64,000 bases of DNA from Tractidigestivibacter scatoligenes. Lineage in GTDB: Bacteria > Actinomycetota > Coriobacteriia > Coriobacteriales > Atopobiaceae. The notes under the pieces were generated by a model that saw only the letters and a list, made by a program, of their open reading frames with translations, was not told the DNA's origin and ran no database searches. Both the position numbers and the translations under genes were made by a program. Below, piece by piece: positions 50,337 to 58,722 of the stretch (the first letter of the stretch is position 1; each line of letters opens with the position of its first letter). Location of the stretch: assembly GCF_001494635.1 (NCBI RefSeq), contig NZ_LOJF01000012.1, positions 1 through 64,000 of the forward strand. Direction: 5' to 3'.

Positions 50337-51503
50337 ATGCTCGGCAACTTTACCTACCACAACCCGGTCCGCGTCCACTTTGGTCCGGACTCCCTCGACC
50401 AGCTCCACGACGAGCTCGCGGAGTACGGTCCCAACGTCATGCTCACCTACGGCGGCGGGTCCATCAAGCGATCCGGCCTCTACGACAAAATCATCGCCAT
50501 TCTCACCGCCGCGGGGAAGAACGTGTTCGAGGTCCCCGGCGTCATGAGCAACCCCACCGTCCAGAAGCTGGACGAAGGTCGCAAGGTCGCCCGCGATAAC
50601 GACGTCGACCTCATCCTCGCGGTGGGCGGCGGCTCGGTGATCGACTACGCGAAAGGCGTCTCCGTGAGCGCCTGGTACGACGGCGACGCGTGGGAGAAGT
50701 TCTACCTCAAGATGGAGAACCCCGACGGCAGGATCATCCCCGTGGGCGACATCCTCACGATGAGCGGCACCGGCTCCGAGATGAACGCCGGCTCCGTCAT
50801 CACCAACCACGAGCAGGGCCTCAAGATCGGCCACGTCTTTGGCCCCGAGGTGATGCCCAGGTTTGCCATCGTGAACCCCGAGCTCACCTTCACGGTCCCG
50901 GACTACCAGATGCGCTCCGGCATCTACGACGCCTTCAACCACATCTGCGAGCAGTACTTCTCCGGCACGGACGACAACACCTCAGACTACATGGCCGAGG
51001 GCCTCATGCGCAGCCTCGTGCACGCAAGCCGCATCGCCGTTAAGGACCCCACCAACTACGAGGCCCGCTCCAACATTTCCTGGGTCTGCACCTGGGCGCT
51101 CAACACGGCCATCGCCTGCGGCAAGGCGACCGACTGGGAGGTCCACATGATCGGCCAGGCCGTGGGCGCCCTCACCGATGCCACGCACGGCATGACGCTC
51201 TCTGCCGTAAGCCTGCCCTACTACCGCCTGGTCATGCCCTATGGCGTTGAGAAGTTCGCCCGCTTCGCGCGTGTGGTGTGGAACGTGGACGATGCCGGCA
51301 AGTCCGAGCTCGAGGTGGCCCAGGCCGGCCTCGAGGCCATGAGCGCGTGGATGGACGAGATTGGCGTGGTCAAGCACCTGAGCGAGCTCGGCTTCACTGA
51401 GGACATGATCGACGATGCCGTAAAGGGCACCTTCATCCTCACCGGCGGCTACCATCCCCTGACCCCGGACGAGGTCGCGCAGATCCTCCGCGAGAGCATG
51501 TAG
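50337..51503 (+). CDS. iron-dependent alcohol dehydrogenase (YqhD/BdhA-like)
   Basis: A 388-residue group III alcohol dehydrogenase. NADPH-binding GGGSIKRSGLYDKI near residue 39 and GGGSVIDYAKG near residue 97 are typical of YqhD/butanol dehydrogenases. Metal ligands are the Asp in FNHICEQYF/MRSGIYDAF, His in DAFNHICEQ and His residues of GQAVGALTDATHGMTL. It reduces aldehydes to alcohols in the cytoplasm. GAGAGGAG precedes the ATG. Regulation by an AdhR/NmlR-like MerR protein is suggested by its promoter. Confidence 0.92.
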   Translation: MLGNFTYHNPVRVHFGPDSLDQLHDELAEYGPNVMLTYGGGSIKRSGLYDKIIAILTAAGKNVFEVPGVMSNPTVQKLDEGRKVARDNDVDLILAVGGGSVIDYAKGVSVSAWYDGDAWEKFYLKMENPDGRIIPVGDILTMSGTGSEMNAGSVITNHEQGLKIGHVFGPEVMPRFAIVNPELTFTVPDYQMRSGIYDAFNHICEQYFSGTDDNTSDYMAEGLMRSLVHASRIAVKDPTNYEARSNISWVCTWALNTAIACGKATDWEVHMIGQAVGALTDATHGMTLSAVSLPYYRLVMPYGVEKFARFARVVWNVDDAGKSELEVAQAGLEAMSAWMDEIGVVKHLSELGFTEDMIDDAVKGTFILTGGYHPLTPDEVAQILRESM

Positions 51504-52090
51504 CAGTCCTTCTCGTCTAGGCCCAGTTCGGAGGGGACAACCTGCCTGAGCATGTCAAAAAAGCGCGACTTGTACGTCGCGGATGACTTGATCTCGATGG
51601 CTCTTACAGGCTTCAGGCCCCTCCGAACCACAAGGTCTATCTCGCGCTTCTTGGCGTCCCTCCAATACGAGAGCTCGGGCTTGGAGCCAAGCGCATAACC
51701 GGCCTTCAGGACCTCGGCAACGATGGCCGTTTCGAACAGCGCGCCTCTAAACTCACTGAGGAGCAGCTCATCGGCTGAGCGAATTCCCATGAGGTAGGCA
51801 GCAAGACCCGTGTCCAGAAAATAGAGCTTCGGGGTCTTGGTAAGACTCTTGTTCCTGTTGCTAAAGAAGGGCTCGAGCAGGTAGATGATTCCGCTGGTCT
51901 CAAGCACTGACAGCCATTCGCGAACGGTGTTCGTCGCAATGCCACAGTCGGATGCCAGGCTGCTTATATTCAGACGCTGCCCAGTGCGCAATGCACAAAG
52001 CTGCAAGAACGTCGTGAACTCCCGCACCTTGCGAACGCCAAGCTCCCTGCGGACGTCACACTCAACATAGGTCTGGACATAGCCTCCACT
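51449..52090 (-). pseudogene. remnant of an AAA ATPase with DUF4143 domain
   Basis: The readable protein is about 210 residues and corresponds only to the C-terminal DUF4143 half of an AAA_14/DUF4143 ATPase. TYVECDVRRELGVRKVREFT and FLQLCALRTGQRLNISSLAS match the linker and winged helix, and YWRDAKKREIDLVVRRG is the PD-(D/E)XK-like core. The ATPase domain with Walker A is missing, and no start codon is present before the homology near 52090. The last codons overlap the 3' end of the alcohol dehydrogenase on the other strand, so both ends are broken. It marks the start of a more accessory region. Confidence 0.75.
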
Positions 52091-52120
52091 GGAAGCAGCG
52101 CCGTGCCCAGCTATGGGACG

Positions 52121-53494
52121 CTACGCCGCACGCGTGTCCTTCTTGACCAGCGTCTCCGTGGGATGCAGCACCAGCAGCAGGACGATGATGCAGGCACAGT
52201 TGATGCCCAGGCTGATGGGATAGATGTTCATGATGGTCTGGAACGTGTGGCTGGCAGGGAACACGACCGCAATCCAGAAGAAGCGCAGGCCGCAGATGAC
52301 GATCATGGTGGTCAGCGCCGGCGGCGTGGACATGCCAAACCCGCGCAGGTAGCCGCTGATGGCCTCGTAGACCATGCTGAACGCGTAGGCCGGAAATATG
52401 GTGCACAGACGCATGTAGCCGTACTGCACCACGGCGGAATCCGGGTTTATGAGCCCCAGCACCTGCCGGCCCAAAAACACCGCGAAGGCTATCAGCAAGG
52501 CTGCCGCGATGGCGCCCTCCCCCAGGCACACGCCCATGGTCTTCCGGCACCGCCCGTAGTTGCGTGCGCCTCGGTTCTGCCCCACGAACGTGGTGCATGC
52601 CTGGCTGAACGAGTTCAGCAGGCTGTAGCACACGAACTCGATGTTCATGCCGGCGCTGGAGGCGGCCATGACCTCGGTGCCCAGGCTGTTGATGGCACCT
52701 TGGATCACGATGTTGGCGATGGAGAACACGGCGCTCTGGATGCCGGCGGGAAGGCCTATCTGCACGATGGTGCGCAGGCTCTTCCGGTCCACGCACAGGC
52801 GGTGCGGGTCTATGCGCACCGGCGAGTCCAGATGCAGCAGACGAACGAACAGCAGCACCGCGATGGCGGTGTAGCACAGGTCGGTGGCGATAGCTGATCC
52901 GACCACGCCCCAACCGAACACGCCAATGAACAGCAGGTCCAGCACCACGTTCAGCACCGCCGAGAGGCCCAGCGCCTGCATGGGGAGCCGCGCGTCGCCG
53001 TCCGCGCGAAGTATCGCCGCCTCGAAGTTGTACAGCAGGATTGACGGCATGCCAAGCAGGAACACCCGCAGGAAGAGGACCGCGTCGGGCAGCGTCTCGG
53101 GCGGAACCTGCAAAAGAACCAGCACCGGCTGCGCCACCAGCTCGCCCAACACGATTACCGCCAGGCCCGCCAGCGCCATCAGGATGGAGGTGTGCGCCGC
53201 CCTCGACGCCGCCTCGTGGTCGCCAGCGCCCAGAGCGCTGGCGACCGTGACGTTGGTACCCAGCGAGATGCCCACGAACAGTACGATGATCAGACTCGTG
53301 ATCTGGGTGTTCGCTCCCACCGCAGCCATGCCTATGGTGCCCTCGGGACCCATCAGGCGGCCAATCATCACGGTGTCAATCAGGCTGCTGAGCTGCTCCA
53401 GGATGCTCGTAAGGGCGACCGGTATGGCGAAGCGCAGCACGTTCGTCCAGAGGTTTCCCGTCAGGAACTGTATCTCGTGATGCTTTCTTGCCAA
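52121..53494 (-). CDS. MATE family efflux transporter
   Basis: A 457-residue 12-helix MATE exporter (NorM/DinF-like). IPVALTSILEQLSSLIDTVM near residue 25 and the second-half equivalent IGLPAGIQSAVFSIANIVIQ near residue 240 show the internal duplication. It exports cationic drugs or metabolites with Na+ or H+. The start is a TTG at 53494 with GGAGGG before it; an ATG just upstream is out of frame. An 18-bp hairpin (53509-53547) lies immediately before the ribosome site. It is read in the same direction as the two aldo/keto reductase genes upstream. Confidence 0.9.
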   Translation of the reverse strand: MARKHHEIQFLTGNLWTNVLRFAIPVALTSILEQLSSLIDTVMIGRLMGPEGTIGMAAVGANTQITSLIIVLFVGISLGTNVTVASALGAGDHEAASRAAHTSILMALAGLAVIVLGELVAQPVLVLLQVPPETLPDAVLFLRVFLLGMPSILLYNFEAAILRADGDARLPMQALGLSAVLNVVLDLLFIGVFGWGVVGSAIATDLCYTAIAVLLFVRLLHLDSPVRIDPHRLCVDRKSLRTIVQIGLPAGIQSAVFSIANIVIQGAINSLGTEVMAASSAGMNIEFVCYSLLNSFSQACTTFVGQNRGARNYGRCRKTMGVCLGEGAIAAALLIAFAVFLGRQVLGLINPDSAVVQYGYMRLCTIFPAYAFSMVYEAISGYLRGFGMSTPPALTTMIVICGLRFFWIAVVFPASHTFQTIMNIYPISLGINCACIIVLLLVLHPTETLVKKDTRAA

Positions 53495-53508
53495 GGCATT
53501 CCCTCCAC

Positions 53509-53547
53509 ACAGCCGGGACCACCCGCGTTGCGGATGGTCCCGGCTGT
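53509..53547 (-). terminator. hairpin between aldo/keto reductase and MATE genes
   Basis: ACAGCCGGGACCA and TGGTCCCGGCTGT with a short inner CCG/CGG pairing. There is no T tract in either direction. It lies between the reductase stop and the MATE ribosome site, so it could lower MATE expression relative to the genes upstream. Confidence 0.5.
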
Positions 53548-53572
53548 CTCATATGTATCGAGTCGCCCTATA

Positions 53573-54421
53573 TTACGCCTGCTGGGAGTAGTCGTTGGGG
53601 CCCCAGACCCACGCCGGCGCCTCGTCGGGAACGGTGTAGTACGGCTTCTGGGGAATCCAGTTGATTGCGGCCATCTCGTCGTCCGTGAGCTTGAAGTCGA
53701 AGATGTCCGCGTTGTCCGCCATGTGTTGCGGGTTCAGCGTCTTCGGGAACACGACGTTGCCCTCCTGCATGTGCCAGCGCAGGATGATCTGCGCGGCAGT
53801 CTTGCCGTACTTCTCGCCCAGCTCCTTGAAGACGGGCATCGCCAGCAGCTCCTTGTCGCCGTGACCCAACGGGTACCAGCCCTCCCACACAAAGTGCTCG
53901 TCGGCAAAGGCGGCCTTGAGCGAGTGCTGGTTCCAGCGCGGGTTGATCTCCACCTGGATGACGGCGGGCCTGATGGTCGCGACGTCCAGGATCTGGCGAA
54001 TCTTGCGCTCGTTGAAGTTCGACAGGCCAATGCTGCGGACCTTGCCCTCGCGCACGGCCTCCTCCATGGCGCGCCAGCCGTCGACGTACTCGCCGTAGGG
54101 CTGGTGGAAGAGGAGAAGATCGAGGTAGTCCATGTCCAGGCGCTCCAAGGTCGCGTCGATGGCTGCCTTGCACTTCTGGTACGGGTAGTCCTGCGGGAAC
54201 AGCTTGGACGTCACGAAGAGGTCCTCGCGCTTGGCGCCAGAGGCCTTGATGGCCTTGCCCACGGCCACCTCGTTGTAGTAGGCGTTCGCGGTATCGATGT
54301 GGGTGTAGCCGGCGGCGATGGCCTCGGACAGGTGCTTCTCGACGTCGGCCGAGCTCATCTGGAACACGCCATAGCCGAGCTGGGGAATCTTGTTGCCGTC
54401 GTTCATGGTCAGGTACTGCAT
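53573..54421 (-). CDS. aldo/keto reductase 1
   Basis: A 282-residue AKR-family TIM barrel. The tetrad is Asp and Tyr in HIDTANAYYNE (near residues 45-50), Lys in FVTSKLFPQD near residue 72 and His in LLLFHQPYGEY near residue 105. The NADPH-site end FPKTLNPQHMADN near residue 230 is also typical. It reduces small aldehydes or ketones such as methylglyoxal. GGAGG stands before the ATG at 54421. The sister gene lies 39 bp upstream, making a likely operon controlled by the divergent LysR regulator. Confidence 0.9.
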   Translation of the reverse strand: MQYLTMNDGNKIPQLGYGVFQMSSADVEKHLSEAIAAGYTHIDTANAYYNEVAVGKAIKASGAKREDLFVTSKLFPQDYPYQKCKAAIDATLERLDMDYLDLLLFHQPYGEYVDGWRAMEEAVREGKVRSIGLSNFNERKIRQILDVATIRPAVIQVEINPRWNQHSLKAAFADEHFVWEGWYPLGHGDKELLAMPVFKELGEKYGKTAAQIILRWHMQEGNVVFPKTLNPQHMADNADIFDFKLTDDEMAAINWIPQKPYYTVPDEAPAWVWGPNDYSQQA

Positions 54422-54460
54422 GGATGCCTCCACTTAGGAAGTTACTTCTTTTATTGTGTG

Positions 54461-55321
54461 CTACGCCTGCTTGGGCTCGTTCGCAAAGAGGCCCATGAGC
54501 CAGGCGACGGTCTTGGGGTCACGGTGGTCCAGGACGACCGACTTGTCCGCGTCCATCCGCGCGATCCTGTCCCTGTCCTCGTCCGTCAGCTCAAAGTCGA
54601 ACACGTCGAAGTTCTGCTCCATACGCTCCTTGTGGACGGACTTGGGGATAACGATGACGCCCAGGTCCATGAGGTAGCGAAGCGCCACCTGCGCCACGGT
54701 CTTGCCGTGCCCCTGGCTGATGGCCGTCAGGATCGGATCCCTAAAGAAGCCGTTCGCGCCCTCCGCGAATGGGCTCCACGCCTCGTGCGCGATGTCCAGG
54801 TCCTCCATGACCTGATGGTTCTGGCGCTGCTGCCAGTACACGTGCGTCTCGACCTGGTTCACCATGGGCTTGATGCGAGCGAACGTACTGAGGTCCAGGA
54901 TGCGGTTGAAGTCGAAGTTGCTGACGCCGATGGCGCGGACCTTGCCCTGCTCGTATGCCTTCTCGAGGTCGCGGTAGGCGCCGTAGTAGTCGCCATAGGC
55001 CTGATGCAACAGCATGAGGTCCAGGTAGTCCGTCCCCAGCCTGCGCAGCGACTCGTCGATCGAGCGCATCGTGTTGCCCTCGCCGAAGTTCGTGACCCAC
55101 ACCTTGCTCGTGATGAACAACTCGTCACGCGGCACGCCGGATTTCGCGACGGCGGAGCCGACGCCCTCCTCGTTGCCGTAGGCCTGCGCCGTGTCAATCA
55201 GGCGGTATCCGCAGTCGATGGCGTCCAGGACGCAGCGTTCCGTCTGGGGGCTGTCGATCTGGTACACGCCGTAGCCCAGTATGGGCATCCGGACCCCGTT
55301 GTATAGCCGCCTGTACTCCAT
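54461..55321 (-). CDS. aldo/keto reductase 2
   Basis: A 286-residue AKR enzyme, paralogous to its neighbour. Tetrad: LIDTAQAYGNEEGVG, ITSKVWV and LMLLHQAYGDYY; the cofactor motif is IPKSVHKERMEQN. The exact start is uncertain: ATG at 55321 has only a closely spaced GAAGGG, and a TTG at 55336 is also in frame. It stands between an SDR remnant and aldo/keto reductase 1 on the same strand; all three are divergent from a LysR gene. Confidence 0.88.
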   Translation of the reverse strand: MEYRRLYNGVRMPILGYGVYQIDSPQTERCVLDAIDCGYRLIDTAQAYGNEEGVGSAVAKSGVPRDELFITSKVWVTNFGEGNTMRSIDESLRRLGTDYLDLMLLHQAYGDYYGAYRDLEKAYEQGKVRAIGVSNFDFNRILDLSTFARIKPMVNQVETHVYWQQRQNHQVMEDLDIAHEAWSPFAEGANGFFRDPILTAISQGHGKTVAQVALRYLMDLGVIVIPKSVHKERMEQNFDVFDFELTDEDRDRIARMDADKSVVLDHRDPKTVAWLMGLFANEPKQA

Positions 55322-55368
55322 GCCCTTCTCACCCAATCCCTTCGCCCGAACGAAGCGTCGCCCGCTTG

Positions 55369-55503
55369 TTAGAAGTCGGTGCCGTCACTGATGTCCTTCC
55401 AGAGTTTGATCTCGGTCATGCGGTCCTCGAGCGTCTTGCACTCGACCTCGACCATGCCCTTGCCCAGACCGCTCGACGCGCCCGTGATAAGCCATGTCCT
55501 CAT
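55369..55503 (-). pseudogene. internally deleted short-chain dehydrogenase remnant
   Basis: A 44-codon ORF whose first 17 residues, MRTWLITGASSGLGKGM, are the NAD(P)-binding start of a short-chain dehydrogenase. The last 27 residues, ending EIKLWKDISDGTDF, look like the extreme C-terminus of the same family. The whole catalytic middle (about 220 residues, with the YxxxK motif) is missing, and the two ends are joined in frame. It is a deletion relic; as a peptide it should have no SDR activity. Confidence 0.75.
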
Positions 55504-55630
55504 TGCGCTACCAACCCTCTCGCCGTTGCGCCTCTCTGTGTTCGCTATACAGATTACGGATTGAAAGCCTAGGAGTACAATGCCGAGAAGAGCAGTTGGT
55601 ATTCGTGGCATGCATAGTATGGAGAAGAAC

Positions 55631-56470
55631 GTGGAACTCGAGCAGCTGCGCCAGCTCGTCGCCATCGCGCAGACGGGCACCATGTCGAAGGCCGCGGAGG
55701 CGCTGCACGTCTCGCAGCCCTCCATCAGCAGGGGCATGCACGCCCTGGAGACCGAGCTCGGGCAGGAGCTCTTCACCCACACGCGCAACCGTGTCACGCT
55801 GAACGACGCCGGCGCCATCGCACTCGACGGGGCGCGCAAGGTGCTTGCGGACGTGGACGTGATGCGGGGCAACCTGGACGAGCATGCCAAGCGCATGCGG
55901 ACCATCCGGCTGGGCACCGTGGCCCCGGCGCCGATGTGGCTGCTCACCCAACGCACCGTAACGGCTTACCCGGGCACGATTTTCTCGACCGAATACATGG
56001 CGGAGCAGGACCTCGAGCGCGCGCTGCTCGACCGCAGCGTGGACGTTGCAGTCCTGATTCGCCCCCTGGGTTTGCCGAGCATCAGGACGCAGCAGCTGAT
56101 GACGGAGAGCCTTTCGGTCGAGATGCCCCCCGACTGCAATCTGGCGGGGCGCGACCACGTGACCTGGGACGACCTGAACGGCCTCCCCTTCCTGGTGCTG
56201 GAGTCCATCGGCTTCTGGATGGACGTCGTGCGAGAGAAGCTGCCCGACTCGCAGGTCATCGTGCAACAGGACCCGCAGGTCCTGGACCAGCTGATTGGCT
56301 CGTCGGACCTGTTCAACTTCGTGACGGAGGCCTCGCAGGCGATACATCCCGAGCGAAATCGCGCGCGCGTCCCCATCTGGGACACCGGCGCCAGCGCCAC
56401 GTACTTTGCCGCGTGCCTGAGCGATTCCAGCGAGCAGGTCACGCGCGTACTCGACCTGTTTAAAGAATAG
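55631..56470 (+). CDS. LysR family transcriptional regulator 1
   Basis: A 279-residue LysR-type regulator. The N-terminal HTH is LEQLRQLVAIAQTGTMSKAA then EALHVSQPSISRGMHALETE; the effector domain begins near residue 90 (RTIRLGTVAPAP). The GTG at 55631 is chosen with GGAGAAG upstream; an ATG four codons earlier is possible. It is divergent from the SDR remnant and two aldo/keto reductases, which are its expected targets. A strong terminator follows the gene. Confidence 0.9.
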   Translation: MELEQLRQLVAIAQTGTMSKAAEALHVSQPSISRGMHALETELGQELFTHTRNRVTLNDAGAIALDGARKVLADVDVMRGNLDEHAKRMRTIRLGTVAPAPMWLLTQRTVTAYPGTIFSTEYMAEQDLERALLDRSVDVAVLIRPLGLPSIRTQQLMTESLSVEMPPDCNLAGRDHVTWDDLNGLPFLVLESIGFWMDVVREKLPDSQVIVQQDPQVLDQLIGSSDLFNFVTEASQAIHPERNRARVPIWDTGASATYFAACLSDSSEQVTRVLDLFKE

Positions 56471-56474
56471 AGAG

Positions 56475-56521
56475 AACCCGCCGCGCCTCCGTGCATGGAG
56501 GTGCGGCGGGCTCGATTTTTT
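56475..56521 (+). terminator. intrinsic terminator after LysR 1
   Basis: CCCGCCGC plus GCCTCC pair with GGAGGT plus GCGGCGGG around a six-base loop, followed by CTCGATTTTTT. Confidence 0.88.
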
Positions 56522-56564
56522 GGGAGTCTATATGGGCGGCCGGCAGCGAGTGTCGCCGAAGGCT

Positions 56565-57314
56565 TTAGCCCAGCTGCTCGTAGACATGGGTGTCGACGGG
56601 CTCCAGCCACTCGGCGCTGGCACCCTCGGCGGGCACGGCCAGCGCGATGTGCTGGAACCACGAGTCCGCCGCGGCACCGTGCCAGTGCTTGACCTCGGGC
56701 TGGATGCTCACCACGTCGCCCGGCTTCAGCTCCTGCGCGGGCTTGCCCCACTCCTGGTACCAGCCGCGACCGGCGATGCAGATGAGCACCTGGCCACCCT
56801 TGTGGTGGATGTGCCAGTTGTTGCGGCAGCCTGGCTCGAAGGTCACGTTGGCGGCACCCAGCTGAGGGTCGCCCAGCGGGGCCAACCAGCTGTTGCCCAC
56901 GAAGTACTGGGCGTAGGCAGTGTTGGGCTCGCCCTTGGGGAAATCCTTGGAAAGGCCCGACGGGTCGGCAATGCGCACGTCATCCTGAGCCACGGGCTCG
57001 TCGTCCTTCCAGACCTCCTTGGCCAGGTTGAAGGCTGCCCAGCCCTTGGGCCAGCCACTGTACATGGTGGCATGCGTGATGATGGCTGCCGCCTCGGCGC
57101 GCGTGACACCGTGGTTACGCGCGTTCTCCAGGTGGTAGCGCAGCGAGCTGTCGGTGATGCCCTGCGAAATCAGGGCCACGATGGTGACGATGCACTTGGT
57201 CTTGGTGGAGATGGCCTCCTGGTCCCACACCTCGCCAAAGAGCACGTCGTCGTTGAGGTGCGCGAACATGGGGGCAAACTCGCCCAGTGCGTTCCTGCCT
57301 GCCGTCTGCTTCAT
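56565..57314 (-). CDS. carboxymuconolactone decarboxylase-cupin fusion protein
   Basis: A 249-residue two-domain protein. Residues 1-110 are an AhpD/CMD-like helical domain (TKCIVTIVALISQGITDSSL, NHGVTRAEAAAIITHAT) that lacks the CxxC of AhpD. Residues 130-245 are a cupin: WHIHHKGGQVLICIAGRGWY and LKPGDVVSIQPEVKHWHGA hold the metal-binding His residues. Such fusions occur beside flavodoxins, aldo/keto reductases and LysR genes and are thought to act on small oxidised carbonyls or quinones. It follows the flavodoxin gene by 12 bp... read leftward, its start lies upstream of the flavodoxin stop by that distance. Confidence 0.88.
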   Translation of the reverse strand: MKQTAGRNALGEFAPMFAHLNDDVLFGEVWDQEAISTKTKCIVTIVALISQGITDSSLRYHLENARNHGVTRAEAAAIITHATMYSGWPKGWAAFNLAKEVWKDDEPVAQDDVRIADPSGLSKDFPKGEPNTAYAQYFVGNSWLAPLGDPQLGAANVTFEPGCRNNWHIHHKGGQVLICIAGRGWYQEWGKPAQELKPGDVVSIQPEVKHWHGAAADSWFQHIALAVPAEGASAEWLEPVDTHVYEQLG

Positions 57315-57326
57315 GTCAGTTCCTCC

Positions 57327-57824
57327 TTATGCCAGGGCGGCCACGCGGCCAGCCCAATCCGTAACCTTGCGCGGGTCCGTCACCATGCGGTCGCCGCCGT
57401 CGGACCCAAACGTGACCGTGAGCGGCTCGGCAATCCGCGCGCCCTCGGCCAGCCCCGCGATGTCATCCAGCGTGGAGCCCGCCCATCCGGCGCAGGTCGA
57501 GAAGGGCACAACGACCTTGCCGTTCCACTTCCGCGAGTTCAACAGCGTACGAACTGCAGGCGCCATGGTGTACCACCAGGTGGGCGTGCCCACGGCAATC
57601 ACGTCGTAGTCCGCCGGATCGTGCTTCAGCGGCTGCAGCTCGGGCTCGAAGCCCGCCTCGACCTCGCGCTTGCCCTGGTCGACAGTCGTGTCGTAGTCCT
57701 CGGGGTAGAGCACGGCGGTCTCGATGCGCTCAACATCGGCGCCGCAGGCATCCGCAAGCTCCTTCGCCACGCGCTCCGTGTTGCCGTTCGACCAGCTGTA
57801 GTACAGGACCAAAACCCGTCCCAT
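57327..57824 (-). CDS. flavodoxin
   Basis: A 165-residue flavodoxin of the long/NAD(P)H-independent electron-carrier type found in anaerobes. The FMN phosphate loop is VLYYSWSNGNTERVA at residues 6-20, and the isoalloxazine contacts are GTPTWWYTMAP near residue 84 and FSTCAGWAG near residue 115. The ATG at 57824 has GGAGG upstream. It is the first gene of a two-gene unit with the CMD-cupin gene. The divergent partner region toward the toxin-antitoxin pair is AT-richer than its surroundings. Confidence 0.9.
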   Translation of the reverse strand: MGRVLVLYYSWSNGNTERVAKELADACGADVERIETAVLYPEDYDTTVDQGKREVEAGFEPELQPLKHDPADYDVIAVGTPTWWYTMAPAVRTLLNSRKWNGKVVVPFSTCAGWAGSTLDDIAGLAEGARIAEPLTVTFGSDGGDRMVTDPRKVTDWAGRVAALA

Positions 57825-58065
57825 GGGCACCTCCACTGTGGTTGCGTCGTCGGGCGCACGGCCCTTCTTGCTAGCTACTACGGTAGAGACAAGAGCTGGC
57901 AATGTGAAATGCCTATGTACGTGATTTTGTCATACGTTCTATTTATTTCTACTGATAAGAATCCAGTACCTAGACTGGTAGCCAGACGAGGCAACTACTC
58001 GGCCGATGCCGTAGGGAGACCTGTCACGACACCAGGATTGACCTCCAAGATACACCCAATAGACA

Positions 58066-58085
58066 TACAATGAGTATACATTGTA
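58066..58085. promoter_or_regulatory. operator of the toxin-antitoxin pair
   Basis: TACAATG and CATTGTA around AGTATA, 26 bp before the antitoxin start. RelB/DinJ-type antitoxins repress their own operon through such palindromes. The rest of the gap 57825-58065 is AT-richer and holds no recognised gene. Confidence 0.6.
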
Positions 58086-58110
58086 CTAAGGATAGTTGAT
58101 GGGAGGAATC

Positions 58111-58365
58111 ATGTCGGAAGCAAGGCTAAGCATACGAACGGACCCTAACCTCAAGAAGCAGGCACAGGAGCTTTTCAACCAGATGGGGTTCGATATCTCT
58201 ACGGCGGTCAACATCTTCCTCCGCCAGTCGGTTCATGACCAGGCCCTTCCCTTCAGGCCTTCAGTCGAGGATCCCGACAGCATAGAGGCTCGCCGCCAGG
58301 CTGAAGCCGGTGAGGGCAAGCGTTACGCATCCGTATCCGACCTGATGGCAGACTTGGATGCTTAG
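58111..58365 (+). CDS. RelB/DinJ family antitoxin
   Basis: An 84-residue antitoxin with the ribbon-helix-helix start MSEARLSIRTDPNLKKQAQE and FNQMGFDISTAVNIFLRQS, which is diagnostic for DinJ/RelB. The C-terminal part (SIEARRQAEAGEGKRYASVS) would wrap the toxin. GGGAGG precedes the ATG at 58111. It overlaps the toxin gene by 8 bp. Confidence 0.9.
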   Translation: MSEARLSIRTDPNLKKQAQELFNQMGFDISTAVNIFLRQSVHDQALPFRPSVEDPDSIEARRQAEAGEGKRYASVSDLMADLDA

Positions 58366-58636
58366 GTCCATCCGTGCGTTGCCCATATTCGAGCGAGACA
58401 TAAAGAAACTTCGCAAGAAGCATTTCGACATGGCACTGCTCCAGGATGCAATCACAGCACTGTTCGAGGAGGACGAGTCCACGCTCGTTAGGCTGCGAGA
58501 CCATGCGCTCAAGGGCAACTGGAAGGGTTACCGGGAGCTGCACATTGATGCCGATTGGCTGCTCATCTACCAGGTCGAGAGAGAAGAATTGGAGCTCGTT
58601 TTGGTCAGGTCGGGCTCACACGATAGTCTCCTGTAG
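58358..58636 (+). CDS. YafQ family mRNA interferase toxin
   Basis: A 92-residue RelE-superfamily toxin of the YafQ group. IKKLRKKHFDMALLQDAITA, then RDHALKGNWKGYRELHI and the end DWLLIYQVEREELELVLVRS, with a final GSHDSL, match YafQ; the catalytic His residues are those of DHAL, ELHI and SHDSL. It would cleave mRNA on the ribosome when free of its antitoxin. It forms a complete two-gene module with the preceding gene. Confidence 0.9.
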   Translation: MLRSIRALPIFERDIKKLRKKHFDMALLQDAITALFEEDESTLVRLRDHALKGNWKGYRELHIDADWLLIYQVEREELELVLVRSGSHDSLL

Positions 58637-58722
58637 GTGCTTTCTCTTGTTGGCATCGGCCTTCGAAGGACCCCCAGCTAGCGAAACAATCCCTCTATCT
58701 ACTTTTAAAATGAGGCATTGCC

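Noticed and set aside
54422-54460. Possible attenuator between the two aldo/keto reductase genes
   Set aside because: Only 39 bp with a short A/T-rich inverted stretch; too short and weak for a terminator or leader.
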